Shown one piece after another: positions 40,701-52,994 of a stretch of 64,000 bases of DNA (positions are counted from its first letter, which is position 1; each line of letters opens with the position of its first letter). A model generated the notes under the pieces. That model was given only the letters and a program-made list of their open reading frames with translations, had not been told where the DNA came from and did no database searches. The position numbers were made by a program, and so were the translations under genes. The stretch is from Pyrocephalus nanus. Its lineage: Eukaryota > Chordata > Aves > Passeriformes > Tyrannidae. The stretch lies in the NCBI GenBank assembly GCA_038380795.1, contig CM076264.1, positions 2,358,001 through 2,422,000 of the forward strand. The letters are read 5' to 3'.

Positions 40701-43700
40701 GAGCTGGGCTTGCCCAGAAATTTCCTACCACAGTGGAACAGAAGCCAAATTACTCAAGAAATGCTGGAAGAGGAGAAAAGACCAGTATTGCCAAAGACTG
40801 ACTGGAAAGGAAGGACTCTGAACCCCCACCAAGTTTCTCCCCAAGGCCTGGAAGTTCAGCTCATGGATTTTGCCTCTCTTTAATTCCCGCACGAAATTCA
40901 GCAGGGCTCGCTTTCCACCACAATGATACAAAGAACTGAGGTGAGAAGAGGCAGAAATCACAACATGAGCAATGAGTATTGGTAAGGAATGATTGCAGGG
41001 GGAAAGCAGAGGAAATTCTGCGGGTTTTAAACTTTCATATATACATTACTGAAGTGGGAAATGGAGACTTGAAAAAAGGAGAACAGAAATAACAAAAATT
41101 TCTAATCCACTTTCCTTATTTTTCCTACGCCATTCATCAGGCATTGTGACTACACAGCTGGATGGAGCAGAAATCATGGATTTATTAAAAGAATGAATAG
41201 AATAAAGAGATGCTGAAAAACTAACAGAATTAGTTACGTGCAAAACAGAGCCTGGCCAGAGAAGTTCAGCTTTCAGTGATATGCTGGAGCTCTGCTTGTA
41301 CAAGAAGCAAAGGCAACTGCTCCAAGGTATCTTACTCTACTTGAGAATCAATCCTTCAGCAGAAAAGCCCAATAAGAATTAATCTCCCTCCATACCTATT
41401 TAAATACCCTACTTGTGAACATTTGGCAGATCTCTCGATCCCTGAAATAATAATCTGGTGTCATAAATACTTCCAGAAAGTCTGCAGGAAATATGTTTGT
41501 TTCCTCACAGATGTTTTGTTTACAGTGATTCCTTGGGGAGATTCAAGTCAGGAACTGAAGTGAAAATATTACCATGGGTATCTCCTCACTTTCCAAATTT
41601 CAGAGTTTAATCCTTTTGAAAGAAAGAAATCTGATTTAGTCTCTCCTATTTTCCCCATAAGCTCTTCCAAATCATTTGCTCAAATTCTGCATTTAAAAGA
41701 AATGAAAACACACATATCCAATTTTAAGACTCCTCTGCCAAGAGCAGAGGAACTTCTGAAGTTTAGTACCTCTGACTGCAGAGTACTGTGGAAAGGCTTT
41801 GTTAAATGTCACCCTGAGACTTCCTAACTGCGTAATGGCGCTCATTAAATAAAACCACCAGCCAATAAGATATGAAATGGATATAAAAATGCCTTTTTTG
41901 GGAGGTTAAAAATAGGTATGTCAATTGCTAAGAAGTTCAGTCCTGAAATCTTTCTTATCCTGATGAAATAACTAAAAAACTAAAGACTTTTTTAGTTAGG
42001 TACTAATTGGAAGCCTAACTTGGAAATACAAAACCAGTGATCTGTAAAAGTTTTTGATAATTCACGGTTTTCTCTGGAAAGATAATTGGAAAATATCTCC
42101 AATGGTTAGAAATTTTTTTCAACTGTTTCTCTAAAGCAAAAAATCTTGCTCACATGAAGAGTACAATGTGTTTACTCACAGGCTAAAATCAAAATAGTGA
42201 GTCACCACAGCTGTGCTGCTTCACTCTGACTGGAGGCAGAGTATAAGAAAGGTAACTAACTAGGGGTTTACACCCTGGAGTATCTGCTACAGTCCAAGAC
42301 TTGGAAGATAATTAACAGAGGAGACCATATAATGCTATTATTATATATTTTTTATTTTAGAAATAAAGTTAACCAGGAACTGACACCTTCACAGGAAGAG
42401 ACTTTTTGAAGGGAGACTTAATCAAGCTAACTAGGGAGAATAAAGAAGAATAAGGTTGAAAGGTAAGAGAAAAGATTAGTGAATTGTGATTTCAGAAGTC
42501 TGTGCCCTGCAGTGAATGTGTAATTCAAAAAGACAAGGAACTAAAAAAAAGCTACACTGGAGGAAAATGCAGAAAAGCAGGGATATCAACTTTTGAGAAA
42601 CTGCCCAATCAATTACACTAGATCTCTGCTTTCCTCTAGAAATCACATTAAAAAAATATTATTTATATTTTTTTTAATTTATATTCTAAATTAAACTTAT
42701 TGTTGACAAGTTTCTTTCAGATACACAGGCCGAGCTGGCAGAACAGCTGACAGCACAAACTGCACATGATGACAGAATACAATGCCTGCTGCCAAACCCC
42801 GGGATATTAATTCCAGGCCATGAAAAATCTTCTGTCAGGCAGATCCAGAACATGGCATCTTTTCTGGAACAGGGGCAGAACACTGTGTCTATGATGCTTT
42901 GAGTTGTGTCCCTCGGTGCAGGTGGTGATGCACAGAATTAGTGCTGACTTCCAGCCCTACCTGCCTGTCACCAAAGCTGCCAGTGCCTGTTGGCACTCCA
43001 AGTCACACCCTCACAAATACAAATATTCCATGTGGAACACAGCATCTGGACCACATCCCACACTGGTCCAAGCTACTCAACAAGCTGCAGACACGTGACC
43101 ACATGGCTCCAATTTAGACTTTTGTTTCAGCTCAGCTCTGTGCTCTTCAGCCCTTCCACTGCATACCTTTATTATTGGGTTTTATTCATCTTCCCTGGCT
43201 TGTTCAGGTTCACAAATATACTCCAGTTACAGCAAAGTGAATGACTTTGGAGCCTGATAGCACCAGATGTGTGACAACAACCTCACCTTCTCCCCACAAG
43301 GAGTTGTACATGCCCTGGTCTTTCCCCACTTTACAAAGCAAAAATTTTGGTAGGGATAAAAAAAACAGAGATATCACTACTCTTCCTCCTTAAACGAATT
43401 TCTGTGTGAAAGCTCTAAGCTTAAGGGAGCTGTTTCAGAGATTTGACATTTCAGTTTTGAACAGTGGGACATTTGTTTTTAATTCATGTTTATTACTGAG
43501 AGGAAGGAGCTGATTTTATCCCAGGCACGAAACAATTAAATTCATCTAAAAATGTCCCTAATAATTCCAAATTAAAAATGAAAAAGAGGAGAACTAACCG
43601 GAAGGAAGATCAAGCAGATTGCCAAGTGCTTTTAGAGTGCCAAGCACATGTGTTTGATTAAAACATTCAGTGAGATTACTCATTTTTCTGGGGACAACTT

Positions 43701-44369
43701 TAAAGAACATACATGGGGACAGAGGAACCAAATGGACAGGAAATTCCTACCCTTCTGCAGAAGCCTCAGGTACAGCAAATATTCTTGTGAGTGATACCCT
43801 TGGCATCTAATTCAGTGTCTGGAAAACTGAAAAACCCAGCTACAGTTCCCTAAAGATCAAGGTACTTACCTGTTTATACTGTTTCTAAAGGAAGGAGACA
43901 GACACACCCCACCCTCCCTAATAACATCTTTGCTTTACATGAGTAGAAAACACATGGAAACTGTGGAAATAAAAGGAGCAGAGCTTTCTGCATCCACCTG
44001 TCTTTCCTGCAGAAGAACAGAATCTCAAACACAAGATACACTATAAAATAAGCATCTCAGTAAGAACAATTCTATCCACATTCTGAAACATACCCTGTTA
44101 GCTGAAATTCTTCTGCAGGTCTCCAAAAGTCATGGGCAGAAATAACTCCTCCTACACCCTGCACAAAAAAACCCCAAACACTTGGCATAGAGAGCAAAAG
44201 CTTAAAGATGGAACAGCGCACACTGCTTTTGGTGATCCATCAGGATATTGCATCCCACAGCAGAACTCACGGGCAGCAGCAGATTCTGAAGGAATAGTCC
44301 TGCATGGAGATATTTGCCCTGGACTTCCCTGAGCTGTTATTTGTACTAATTATTTTGCATTCCCCCTCA

Positions 44370-44528
<159 letters not shown>

Positions 44529-45733
44529 TCAGTGTGTTTGCTTTAGAGAAGCAAAAAAAAAGCATCATGTGATATGGAACAAACAAGTTTAGAAAAAGTT
44601 TACGTGGATGAAAATTCTAAAGGGTTAATACTTTAGCAACACATGTTAAAGAAAATTAAAAAGCTCAGTTCTTACTGCAAAGTACCCAGACAGTTAGATA
44701 TGTAAGTTTTAGGTAATTGGGTTTAAAAGATCTAGAACAACAGATTTAAAATAAAATAGAAAAAGCAAACACCATCTTTAAAACACTTAGCACTTTACGT
44801 CTGTAAAACAAAACTTTAAATCTGGAGGAAAAAACAAGAAGGAAGACTTCAATTTTTCTGTCATTTGTACTTCCCAATATTTGCAGTCAACTCTAACAAT
44901 AGGAACAAATGGAATCAATTCTGCATATGCTAAAAGTTCAGATTATTTTTATACTCTTTTAAGAACTGGGATAGTTCTTGAGCTAGTCACCACTTGCCAG
45001 CTGAACCATCATATCCTGTGAGGCCTCAGAGTCTTCACCAATTGCATGAGAAAATCTGTCACCTTAACTCATTCATCTTAATAACAAATTTAAAAAAATA
45101 TCAGAGAGTAAAAAAAAAAAAATTAAAAATCTGCACGATTAGGGTGAAAGTTCTTTTAGGAACTTAAACTCTTGCACTGAGGTTTTATGTTGAGAAATTG
45201 AGTTGCAACAAGTTTGAAACACAAGCACAGACATATCCAGTTACAGCCCCTTAATGTCAATCAGCTCTGGCTGTAACCCAACCGTGGGTTGAGCCCTTGC
45301 CACATTACACTCAGCACACAGGAGATGATCTGAAAGCAAACTGAGCTAGGCTGGGCTTAGGAGAAACATGAAAATGGGATCGGTGTCTCGGGAGAAAAAA
45401 CCAATCCAGGGACTATTGGTCATTTGGCATCAGAGCTGTATCTCCAGGGCACTACCAGCTCTGCTTTGAAAGGCAGTTCTGTACCACCTCCATCTATACT
45501 CACAGGATCAGCCAGCAGAGCCAAAAGCCTGGAAGGCGTCCCAGAGTCTTCTATGAAGTGCTAAAAACATCCTGTGTCGACTCTTCAGGAATAACACGGA
45601 TATAATAGTGAACTTCATCTCCAACTTTGAGTATAAACACTTGAAATTGCTTTGCTATACCACAGCTTCTGAACGGATAGGATTGACTTCTCACACCCCC
45701 TAAACATTTTCATTGGTTGGTTAACTGCTTTTA

Positions 45734-45781
45734 TAGAATCCCAGAACGGTTTGGGTTCAAAGGGACCTTAAGGGTCACCTC
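45734..45781 (-). mobile_element. CR1 LINE 3'-end fragment
   Basis: TAGAATCCCAGAACGGTTTG, followed by GGTTCAAAGGGACCTTAAGG, is a reverse-oriented CR1 terminus. Only the terminal roughly 50 bp are recognisable. Confidence 0.75.
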
Positions 45782-48700
45782 ACCCCACCTGAGAGCCCCC
45801 TGAACCCCCAGAGCAGGAAGGCACCACCTGGGTGAGGTGATCTGGAGTACAAACACGTACAAACCACTGCCAGCATGATACAACTGTTCCTTCTCCTCCT
45901 GGGGACAGACAGTATATTAAACTATGTGAAAAAACCAGACAAGTAACTGTTACTTCACAATTTACTAGGTGAAATAAACTCTCAGCTGATGGAGCATAAA
46001 CTAGATGGAGCTCTCTCATTTAACTGAAAACCACAAGTCTAAACCTGCAAGATTCTGGCAGCTCTTGGCTCCCACTGACGTCACTGTGACATCACATTTT
46101 GGCATCAGCTGCTTAACAAAGCAAAGGGTATCTGCACATGTTCAGGTACTGAAATACTGACTGAAGTGCTGCATGCTGAAATGACACCCTCTGTAACAGA
46201 ACAGCATACTTCATTTATTCAGCTACAGAAATTCTTGCCTGTGGAACTTCACAATGCTAACTCTGATGCTACAGATATTATATTTCTCCGAAAAAAAATA
46301 CATTTCTTTCATGAGTTAATATGTTTTCTAGGAGACAAAGCTCCAGGCTGTAAGAGCTCCCCATTAAAAGCAGCCAGCGAACACAATTGTTACGCACACT
46401 TTCAGCTTCTGAGTCAAAGCAAGGACATGCCCCACGTGCCATGTGGCCACAACACCCAGTCAGAGGTGGCTGTGCCTGTGGAGATGCTCCAGGCTGTGCC
46501 ATAAAACTACAGGATAACTGATGAGCACGTTCTACCAGAGGATAATAGCACACCACACTGACATTAACATTCAGCTCTCACTTACACACATGACAGTGGG
46601 CTCAAATAAAAAATACTAGGACTGACCACTTCCAGGTGTGGGGAGAAGCTAAACTGTGACTGCACGATAAAAGAACAAGAATTGTATTGATTAAAATGCC
46701 TCATCTTTTTGCAAGTCACCACAAAAACATCTTACTCAGAAATGCTGCTGGATGTGCTGCAGCATATAAAGGTTACATCATTATTACCTCTATTGTCTGC
46801 ATTGCAATAGTCCCAGATTTTCCCTCCAAACTGAACTAGTATATTGACAGGTGCCAATTAGGGGGTCTCTGGTGCCATGTGAATTAGAAGAATGAGCTGT
46901 CTGCGTTTAACTCATTCAGTAATTGCTATTACACCTGCTGTAAAGGAAATGCCAGTGACTGGAGGTACCTCCCAGCACACACACTGTGCCATGAGGCAGA
47001 TAAAGAGCATCAGATACTCCCTGAGTCAGGGATTGAAGTGGACATCACCATCCAGAAGGTAAAACAGCTGCACTTCCGAAGAATTAAAATATTCCTTAGC
47101 ATTGTCAGAGGAAACTGTTACTCAAAAACCTTCTGAGTAAGTCTTTGGTATGCAAGTTTTTGGAGGGGAACCAAATATAAATTTAACTTTGTGGAGTACC
47201 CTCCTCTCCTTTAAAACCTGCATGTTTCTTCTACAAGTTTCAGGGAGTGCTGTGTTCCCTCCTCACTCCACTCAGCTTATTTACAAGCCCGTGCAACTGC
47301 AAATGCTGGACACAAATATCTATTTCTGTTCCCCTGGTTTCTGCCAGGTCTCAGTTACTGGTGAGCTAAAGGTGAATGTCAAAGGGCAGGTCGAACCGAA
47401 ATACTTGGAGCACTCAGCTCCCTAACAGCTGAAGTGTAAGGTGTGCTGCTCGACCCAGTTCCTTGGGAAGGAAGTGTCCTGCCATGGAGAGAACAGCCAG
47501 AGAAACTACCTAGCAGGCAGCAAACCCCCACAAATCCTGAGGGAATCTCTGGTAGCATCTGCCACAACACATTTGTGTTACAGCAGTATCAGAGGAAAAG
47601 CTCTAGAAAAAATAAAACCAGTAATAGGTCACTTATTGAAATCAAAAAGTTAATTCCTCTCAATTTTGACAGCATATAATTCATGGCTAAAATTGCATTT
47701 ACCTGCCAGTTTACCCAGAAATGGGAGAAAGGATTACGAGGAAGAGGAAGCCAAGCTTTAAAGCCACACACATAATGAAAAGGGAACACACACACACATT
47801 TATATACTGGCTTCCTTTGCTCTTTCAATTACCTAGACTCGGTTACAAAGAGGCCTCCTACATTGTCTACATAAGAAACTGTCATTAAATGAAAAATACA
47901 AGTAAGAAGCTCAAGAAGCAGCAAAGCAAGGAAGAAGAAGGAAAGCTTTAGAAATTCTAGATTAATTTATGAAAGCAAGTCTCCATTTGTGAACAATGGC
48001 CTCTACACAGCATCAGCATCCTGGTATCAAAGATGGCTGGAATATACAGCCTCAGATGGTTAAAAACTATTCATGTACATGGTATTTGAGGAGGAGATTT
48101 GCTGTTATTTTGAGCAAAGACTTAGAAACTTGGCAGAGCAGAAACAAAATAATACAGGGGGTTAGTCATAGTCCACTTCTTTGTTTTAAAACAAGGCAAT
48201 GGACGGAAGACAATCAAATTACAACTTAATGTGGAACTCCTTTCTGAGTTTATTATTTTTACTGGTTTGGCTTTTTATAGGGCAAGTAGAATTAAATACC
48301 TACTTTACTTATGACCTTTTATTTTGTAAAGGCTGAGCTTTAGCCATTAGGGTATTTTTATTAATACAGTAGTATCTTTAGTCCTATAACACTAGTCCAG
48401 CCTCCTGTTATTTGTGAAGAAACATTTCTGTGGGCATGTGCTTATGTATTCTTAGCATTTCTCTTTGTTATGAAAAGCTTTGGCTTTGATGTGCTGCTTA
48501 AATTTCCTCTGAGTCATCATGGTAGTTGCCAAACCATTGTTTTTGTTCTATTTGGACTTGATTCTAGTTCTACAGTTGTTTCCTCCTAGGGGGTTAAAGT
48601 CCATGAGCTTTTATTAAGATAAATGTCAGTGATTTCAAGTGGATTTGCATAAAAGAAGCTCTTACTCTCTGGTAGGATAAGTCATGTGTGATGTTTAGTT

Positions 48701-51700
48701 TTAAAGTAGCAGTGACTACAGGAAATATTGGAAATAAAAGTTGTTGACCTTTTCTTCACAATGGAATTTCCCTTTCTATTAAATATGGAATACTCTCTCA
48801 TCCCAAGCTGTCAGTGAACTGAACATCCTCTCTGGTCATCCTCTGTTTAAAACCATAAAGAAGCTTCTCCCTCCTAAACAATGAATGCAACATCTTGTTC
48901 TAGAAATGACATCAAGGCAAAAGATGGTGAGCATTGATAGGCTTTCTAAAAACAAGCATTGCCAAAGCGAAGAACTGAAAGTCAGAGTTCAGAGTCTGCT
49001 CTTTGCAGCAGCTTCAGAATCAGTTTCTTACTCATGTGCACTCCAGCCAAGTGGCTGTCGTAGGTCATGACTTGGTACCAGTTTTACATGTAGTAATTAG
49101 TCAGTTATATTAAAATTAGCTGGCATCAGTCAGCAGGTCACGATTTATTTCAAGTTCAGAAGATCATTTGCTACTGTAGTTTGTGTATTGCTGTAGCTCC
49201 CAGGGATTTGGGGCTTTATAGTAATCTGAGGGGCTTTTTTTTCTTTAACCCTGAGACAATGCTTTTCTAACATTTGCAAGAGTGATGAGTATTTCTCATG
49301 AGTATCTCACAGCATTCTTTCAGAACCCGAGGTACTTGAAGATGCCTCCAAAATTTGAGTTGCCAAACACAAGTCTGTTGAGAATTTCTAATGCTCTTCA
49401 TGGATTTAATGGGGTTAGGATGGGGTCTGTAGGACTGGAACTCAGCAAGGCACTCCAGGATGTCTTGCAGCCCATCCCTCTCCAGCAGAGTATTTGAGAT
49501 GCTTTAGTGCTCCTTAGTGCTGAGTCAGTGCCTCGGATTCCAGGCATCTCATGGATGATGCATTTTTCTGAACTGGAAAAAAGATCTTAGGAGTTGGAAG
49601 TAAGAAGAATTGGCACTGACTCAGCCCTAATGAGCACCCAAGCAAACTGCAAAGTTACTGTGACTTTTGGCAGGAAATGAGTTAAGAAACAGAAACAATA
49701 TTTTCCCTAATTATGGTTTGGAGCTATTCATTCAGGACCAGCTGTATAAGCCTCCTTGTCAGTGTTGGTGTATGTGAAAATATGTGGGAGAAGGATGCGA
49801 GGATTTAGTGTTTGGTTGACTGTCTTGTCAGTGCACGAGGGGATGGGTAGGAAGGCTTTCAGACAGATGCTTCACGGGCCTCAAGTGCTGATTCAGCAGC
49901 ATTTTGTAATTGCAAATGGTTTCAGTCCCAGTTTCAGAAGGTCATTTGGATGCATTTAGGGTTTTCTTCACACCACCCTCTTTAATCTCATTCTCCACAG
50001 CTGTCAACGTGTACGATGCATAAAGGCAGTGAGCACCCTGCAACTCCAGTTGTTCTGTATTCCTCAAAAATGTGGGAAATGGGAGCTGCCCTTGGGCTGC
50101 AGCGTGTTGTGCTAAAGCAGTCTCAGGGGTGGAAGGGGAATGGCCGAAGAAGATTTGGCTGACCATGTGCTGCAAGAATTGGCAAGTCTGAGGCACAAGG
50201 GATGATACGCTGGTGTGGGGACAGGAAGGGGCAGCGAGGGGCAGCTGAGGCAGATGTCACACTTGCATCAGGATGTCTCAGGGAGGGGGTACCAGCTGCA
50301 GCACTGGACATGAGATCAGATTAAAAGAGAAGATGGGACACAGGGTACACAGAGTTAAGTGTCAGGTGCAGGTTGGTTGGCAAACAGATGGAGGTGACCA
50401 GGTGATCAAACTCGCACTTCTGGCTCTTGGCACCTTTCTGTTTACATTGGCACTGCAGAGTTTCACAGCACATCACTCGGTTTCAGTAGATGTGCAGTTT
50501 GTTTAGTATCTAAAATGTAGAAGAGATATACAACTACTGTATATAATTGTGCATATCTTTTATATAGGAAACATCAATTAATGCATATATGTATATCAAT
50601 TAATGTGTATATTAATTAGTTTTTTAAAAAAATGGAGATATATCTCCTCTAACCTAATGAGGGTGTTTAACTTAGAAATAAGCAAAATGCATATAAAGAA
50701 CAACTATTCTTTTTTCTCTAGGGACTGTTGTTTAAAGTTGACTTCACCTGTGCCAGTGTAGTGTGCTGGGACAGTGCAGCAGTTTCAGACTTTAAGTCAT
50801 ACTTTTCCTGCTTCTCTAAGTCAGGAGGATGAAGTGAGTGAATTGCCAGCTGGCTGTTTCAATCCACAGTAAATTGGAGTATTAAAAGGTGAAAAACTCG
50901 GATGTATTAGCTCAAACTCACCACCGTTTGAGTAAAATCCAGTGTCCATTCTGACCATTCTGTTGGTCTCTTCTCTCTGTTCATTGTGGACATCATTAAG
51001 CACAAAACAGGGGAAAAAGTGAAATCATTTGGGCTCAGTGCTTTGCTCATAACATCACACGATGTCCTTACTCCTTTTGTCACCTCACTGAAGTCACGGA
51101 CTCCTCGGTTTCAGCAGCACTGCCAGAAACAGAAGAAACAGCAGCAATACCCTGCACCTTTGGGTCACAGGTGTCATAGAAATCAGGGCTAAAGGGTCTT
51201 GATAAAGTGGCCTGAAGACACTTGCACCATGTCTGTCTCTAATGTGTGCTTTGTAGGCAGGAATGAAGTCCCTGCGTCCATTTATCAATTTCTCGCACGC
51301 TGGGCATGGTAAAATATTAACACAGAAAGCAGGCGGGAAGTGGAAGAAAGCCCTGCAGGAACATCAGCCAGCTGAGAACTGCTATTGTCGGGCCTTTGCA
51401 GCTGAGCACAAACGTGCCTTTTGTTTTCCCAGTGCCCTGGGGCAGAATTTGAGGCTCTACAGGTGTGGTTTTTAGTCATTATTTTACAAAGCATCCCGAA
51501 TTAATACATTTTGCTTTTCCTTGATATTCAGAAGGCTGGTTGAAGAGAAGTGTGTATGCGAACACAGAAATAACTGGAGGCATCCTCGGTGCCCTGATTT
51601 CTGCTCTGTTGATGCTTTTGACCAGTGGCCTCATTAAAGAACCGGCTCTGCTATTGTTGTTGCATGTTCCTACCCATTATGGAGCTGGGTATCCATGGAA

Positions 51701-52174
51701 AAGATGTCTTGATAACAATGAACACCTGGCGTGGTTCTGCTCAGGAAACATTAGGTGGGGTGGGTCAGATGAGTACTCGCAGTGTCTGTAATTGTTTATT
51801 GTAAGAATGTCCCACTTTCTGAGCTATAAATACCTGCAAGAGAGGAATAAGTAAGGACTGCTTTCAAATGTCTCCCCAGGAGCAGGTAGTGAATGCTGGA
51901 ACATTCATTTTGAAAAAGGCCTGTATTCCTTAGCATTTGCCTTCTTTAAGAATAGTGGAGGGGTAAGTGAGGTTTATCTGGGAGCATTGCTGTAGCATGA
52001 ACTCAGTAATGGAAAATTCAGAGGGCTGTGTGATGTGCTGTTATATGAATAAATGTGGTTCTTGTTTTATCCTACAAGCTGAAAATGAATGGGTTACAAA
52101 TTGCTAAAGGTCTATAAATTGTCTTGCATAAGAACCAGCTCAAGCAGGGGCTTAGTAATACTGTTGGTCCCCAC

Positions 52175-52446
52175 TGTCGTGGTTTAGCACCACACACCCT
52201 CACTCACTCACTCCTCCCACAGCCTGCAGGAGGACGGGGGAGAGAATAGGAGGAAATAAAATTAAAATTCGTGGGTTGTGTTTAAGATACTTAAATAAGA
52301 CAGAAAAGGAGGGGGAAAATAATAGCAAGGTTGATGAGGAAAGAATTAAAATATACAAAACAAGTGATGCACGATGCAACTGCTCAGTGCTCAGTGCCCC
52401 CCCAGTTCCTGAGCAGCAGCCCCCAGCCAGCTTTGCCCCAAGTTTG
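52175..52446 (-). mobile_element. Solo ERVL-type LTR, 3' half (left part)
   Basis: On the minus strand this ends ...CTAAACCACGACA, with the ACCCACGAATTTTAATTTTA and CCCCCGTCCTCCTGCAGG-like sequence typical of the abundant songbird ERVL LTR family. It belongs with 52739-52994; the two parts are separated by a CR1 insertion. No internal retroviral coding region is present, so this is a solo LTR. Confidence 0.8.
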
Positions 52447-52738
52447 TCACAGAATGGTTGGGGTTGGAAGGGACCTCTGGAGATCACCTAGTCCAGCTCC
52501 TAGGTTCACCTGGAGCAGCTTGCACAGGATTGTGTCCAGGCAGGGGTTGAGTGTTTCCAGAGAAGGAAAAGCCACAGCCTCTCTGGGCAGCCTGTGCTGG
52601 AGCTCGGTCTCCATCATAGTAAAGAAATTTTTCCTTGTATTCAGATGGAACTTCCTGTGTCCCTGTGCCTGTTGCCCCTTGTTCTGTCTGAGGATGTTAT
52701 AGAAGACAGTGTCCAAAGCTTTGCTGGAACCAAGCAAA
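52447..52738 (-). mobile_element. CR1 LINE fragment inserted in the LTR
   Basis: The segment starts CACAGAATGGTTGGGGTTGG and continues through GGGACCTCTGGAGATCACCT, CTCTCTGGGCAGCCTGTGCT and AGATGGAACTTCCTGTGTCC, which is the CR1 3' region read in reverse. It interrupts the LTR between ...CCCCAAGTTT and ...CTTTATATATTTATG, so it is younger than the LTR. It is 5'-truncated, as is usual for CR1. Confidence 0.9.
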
Positions 52739-52994
52739 ACATTTTTTTACTTTATATATTTATGCTGAGCATGACACCATACAGTATGGAATGTCCTTTG
52801 GGCTAGGCCAGGTCAGCTGTCCTGGCTGTGTCCCCCTCCCAGCTTCACGTGCCCCCCAGTATTCTCACTGGTGGGGTGGTGTGAGAAGCTGATTAGTGTA
52901 AACACTTCTTGCAGCTAAAATCCTGATCCTAAATCCAGAACACAGCACTATACCAGCCACTAGGAGGAAAATTATCCCAGCTGAAACCAGGACA
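52739..52994 (-). mobile_element. Solo ERVL-type LTR, 5' half (right part)
   Basis: On the minus strand this starts TGTCCTGGTTTCAGCTGGGA, followed by CTAGTGGCTGGTATAGTGCT and, further on, CATTCCATACTGTATGGTGT, CATGCTCAGCATAAATATAT (TATA-like). It is the U3 side of the same LTR as 52175-52446. Ends TG...CA are intact; I found no exact five-base target duplication. Confidence 0.85.

Noticed and set aside
40421..40801. 126-codon plus-strand open frame in intron 3
   Set aside because: There is no recognisable domain, and the sequence looks like ordinary intron on both sides.
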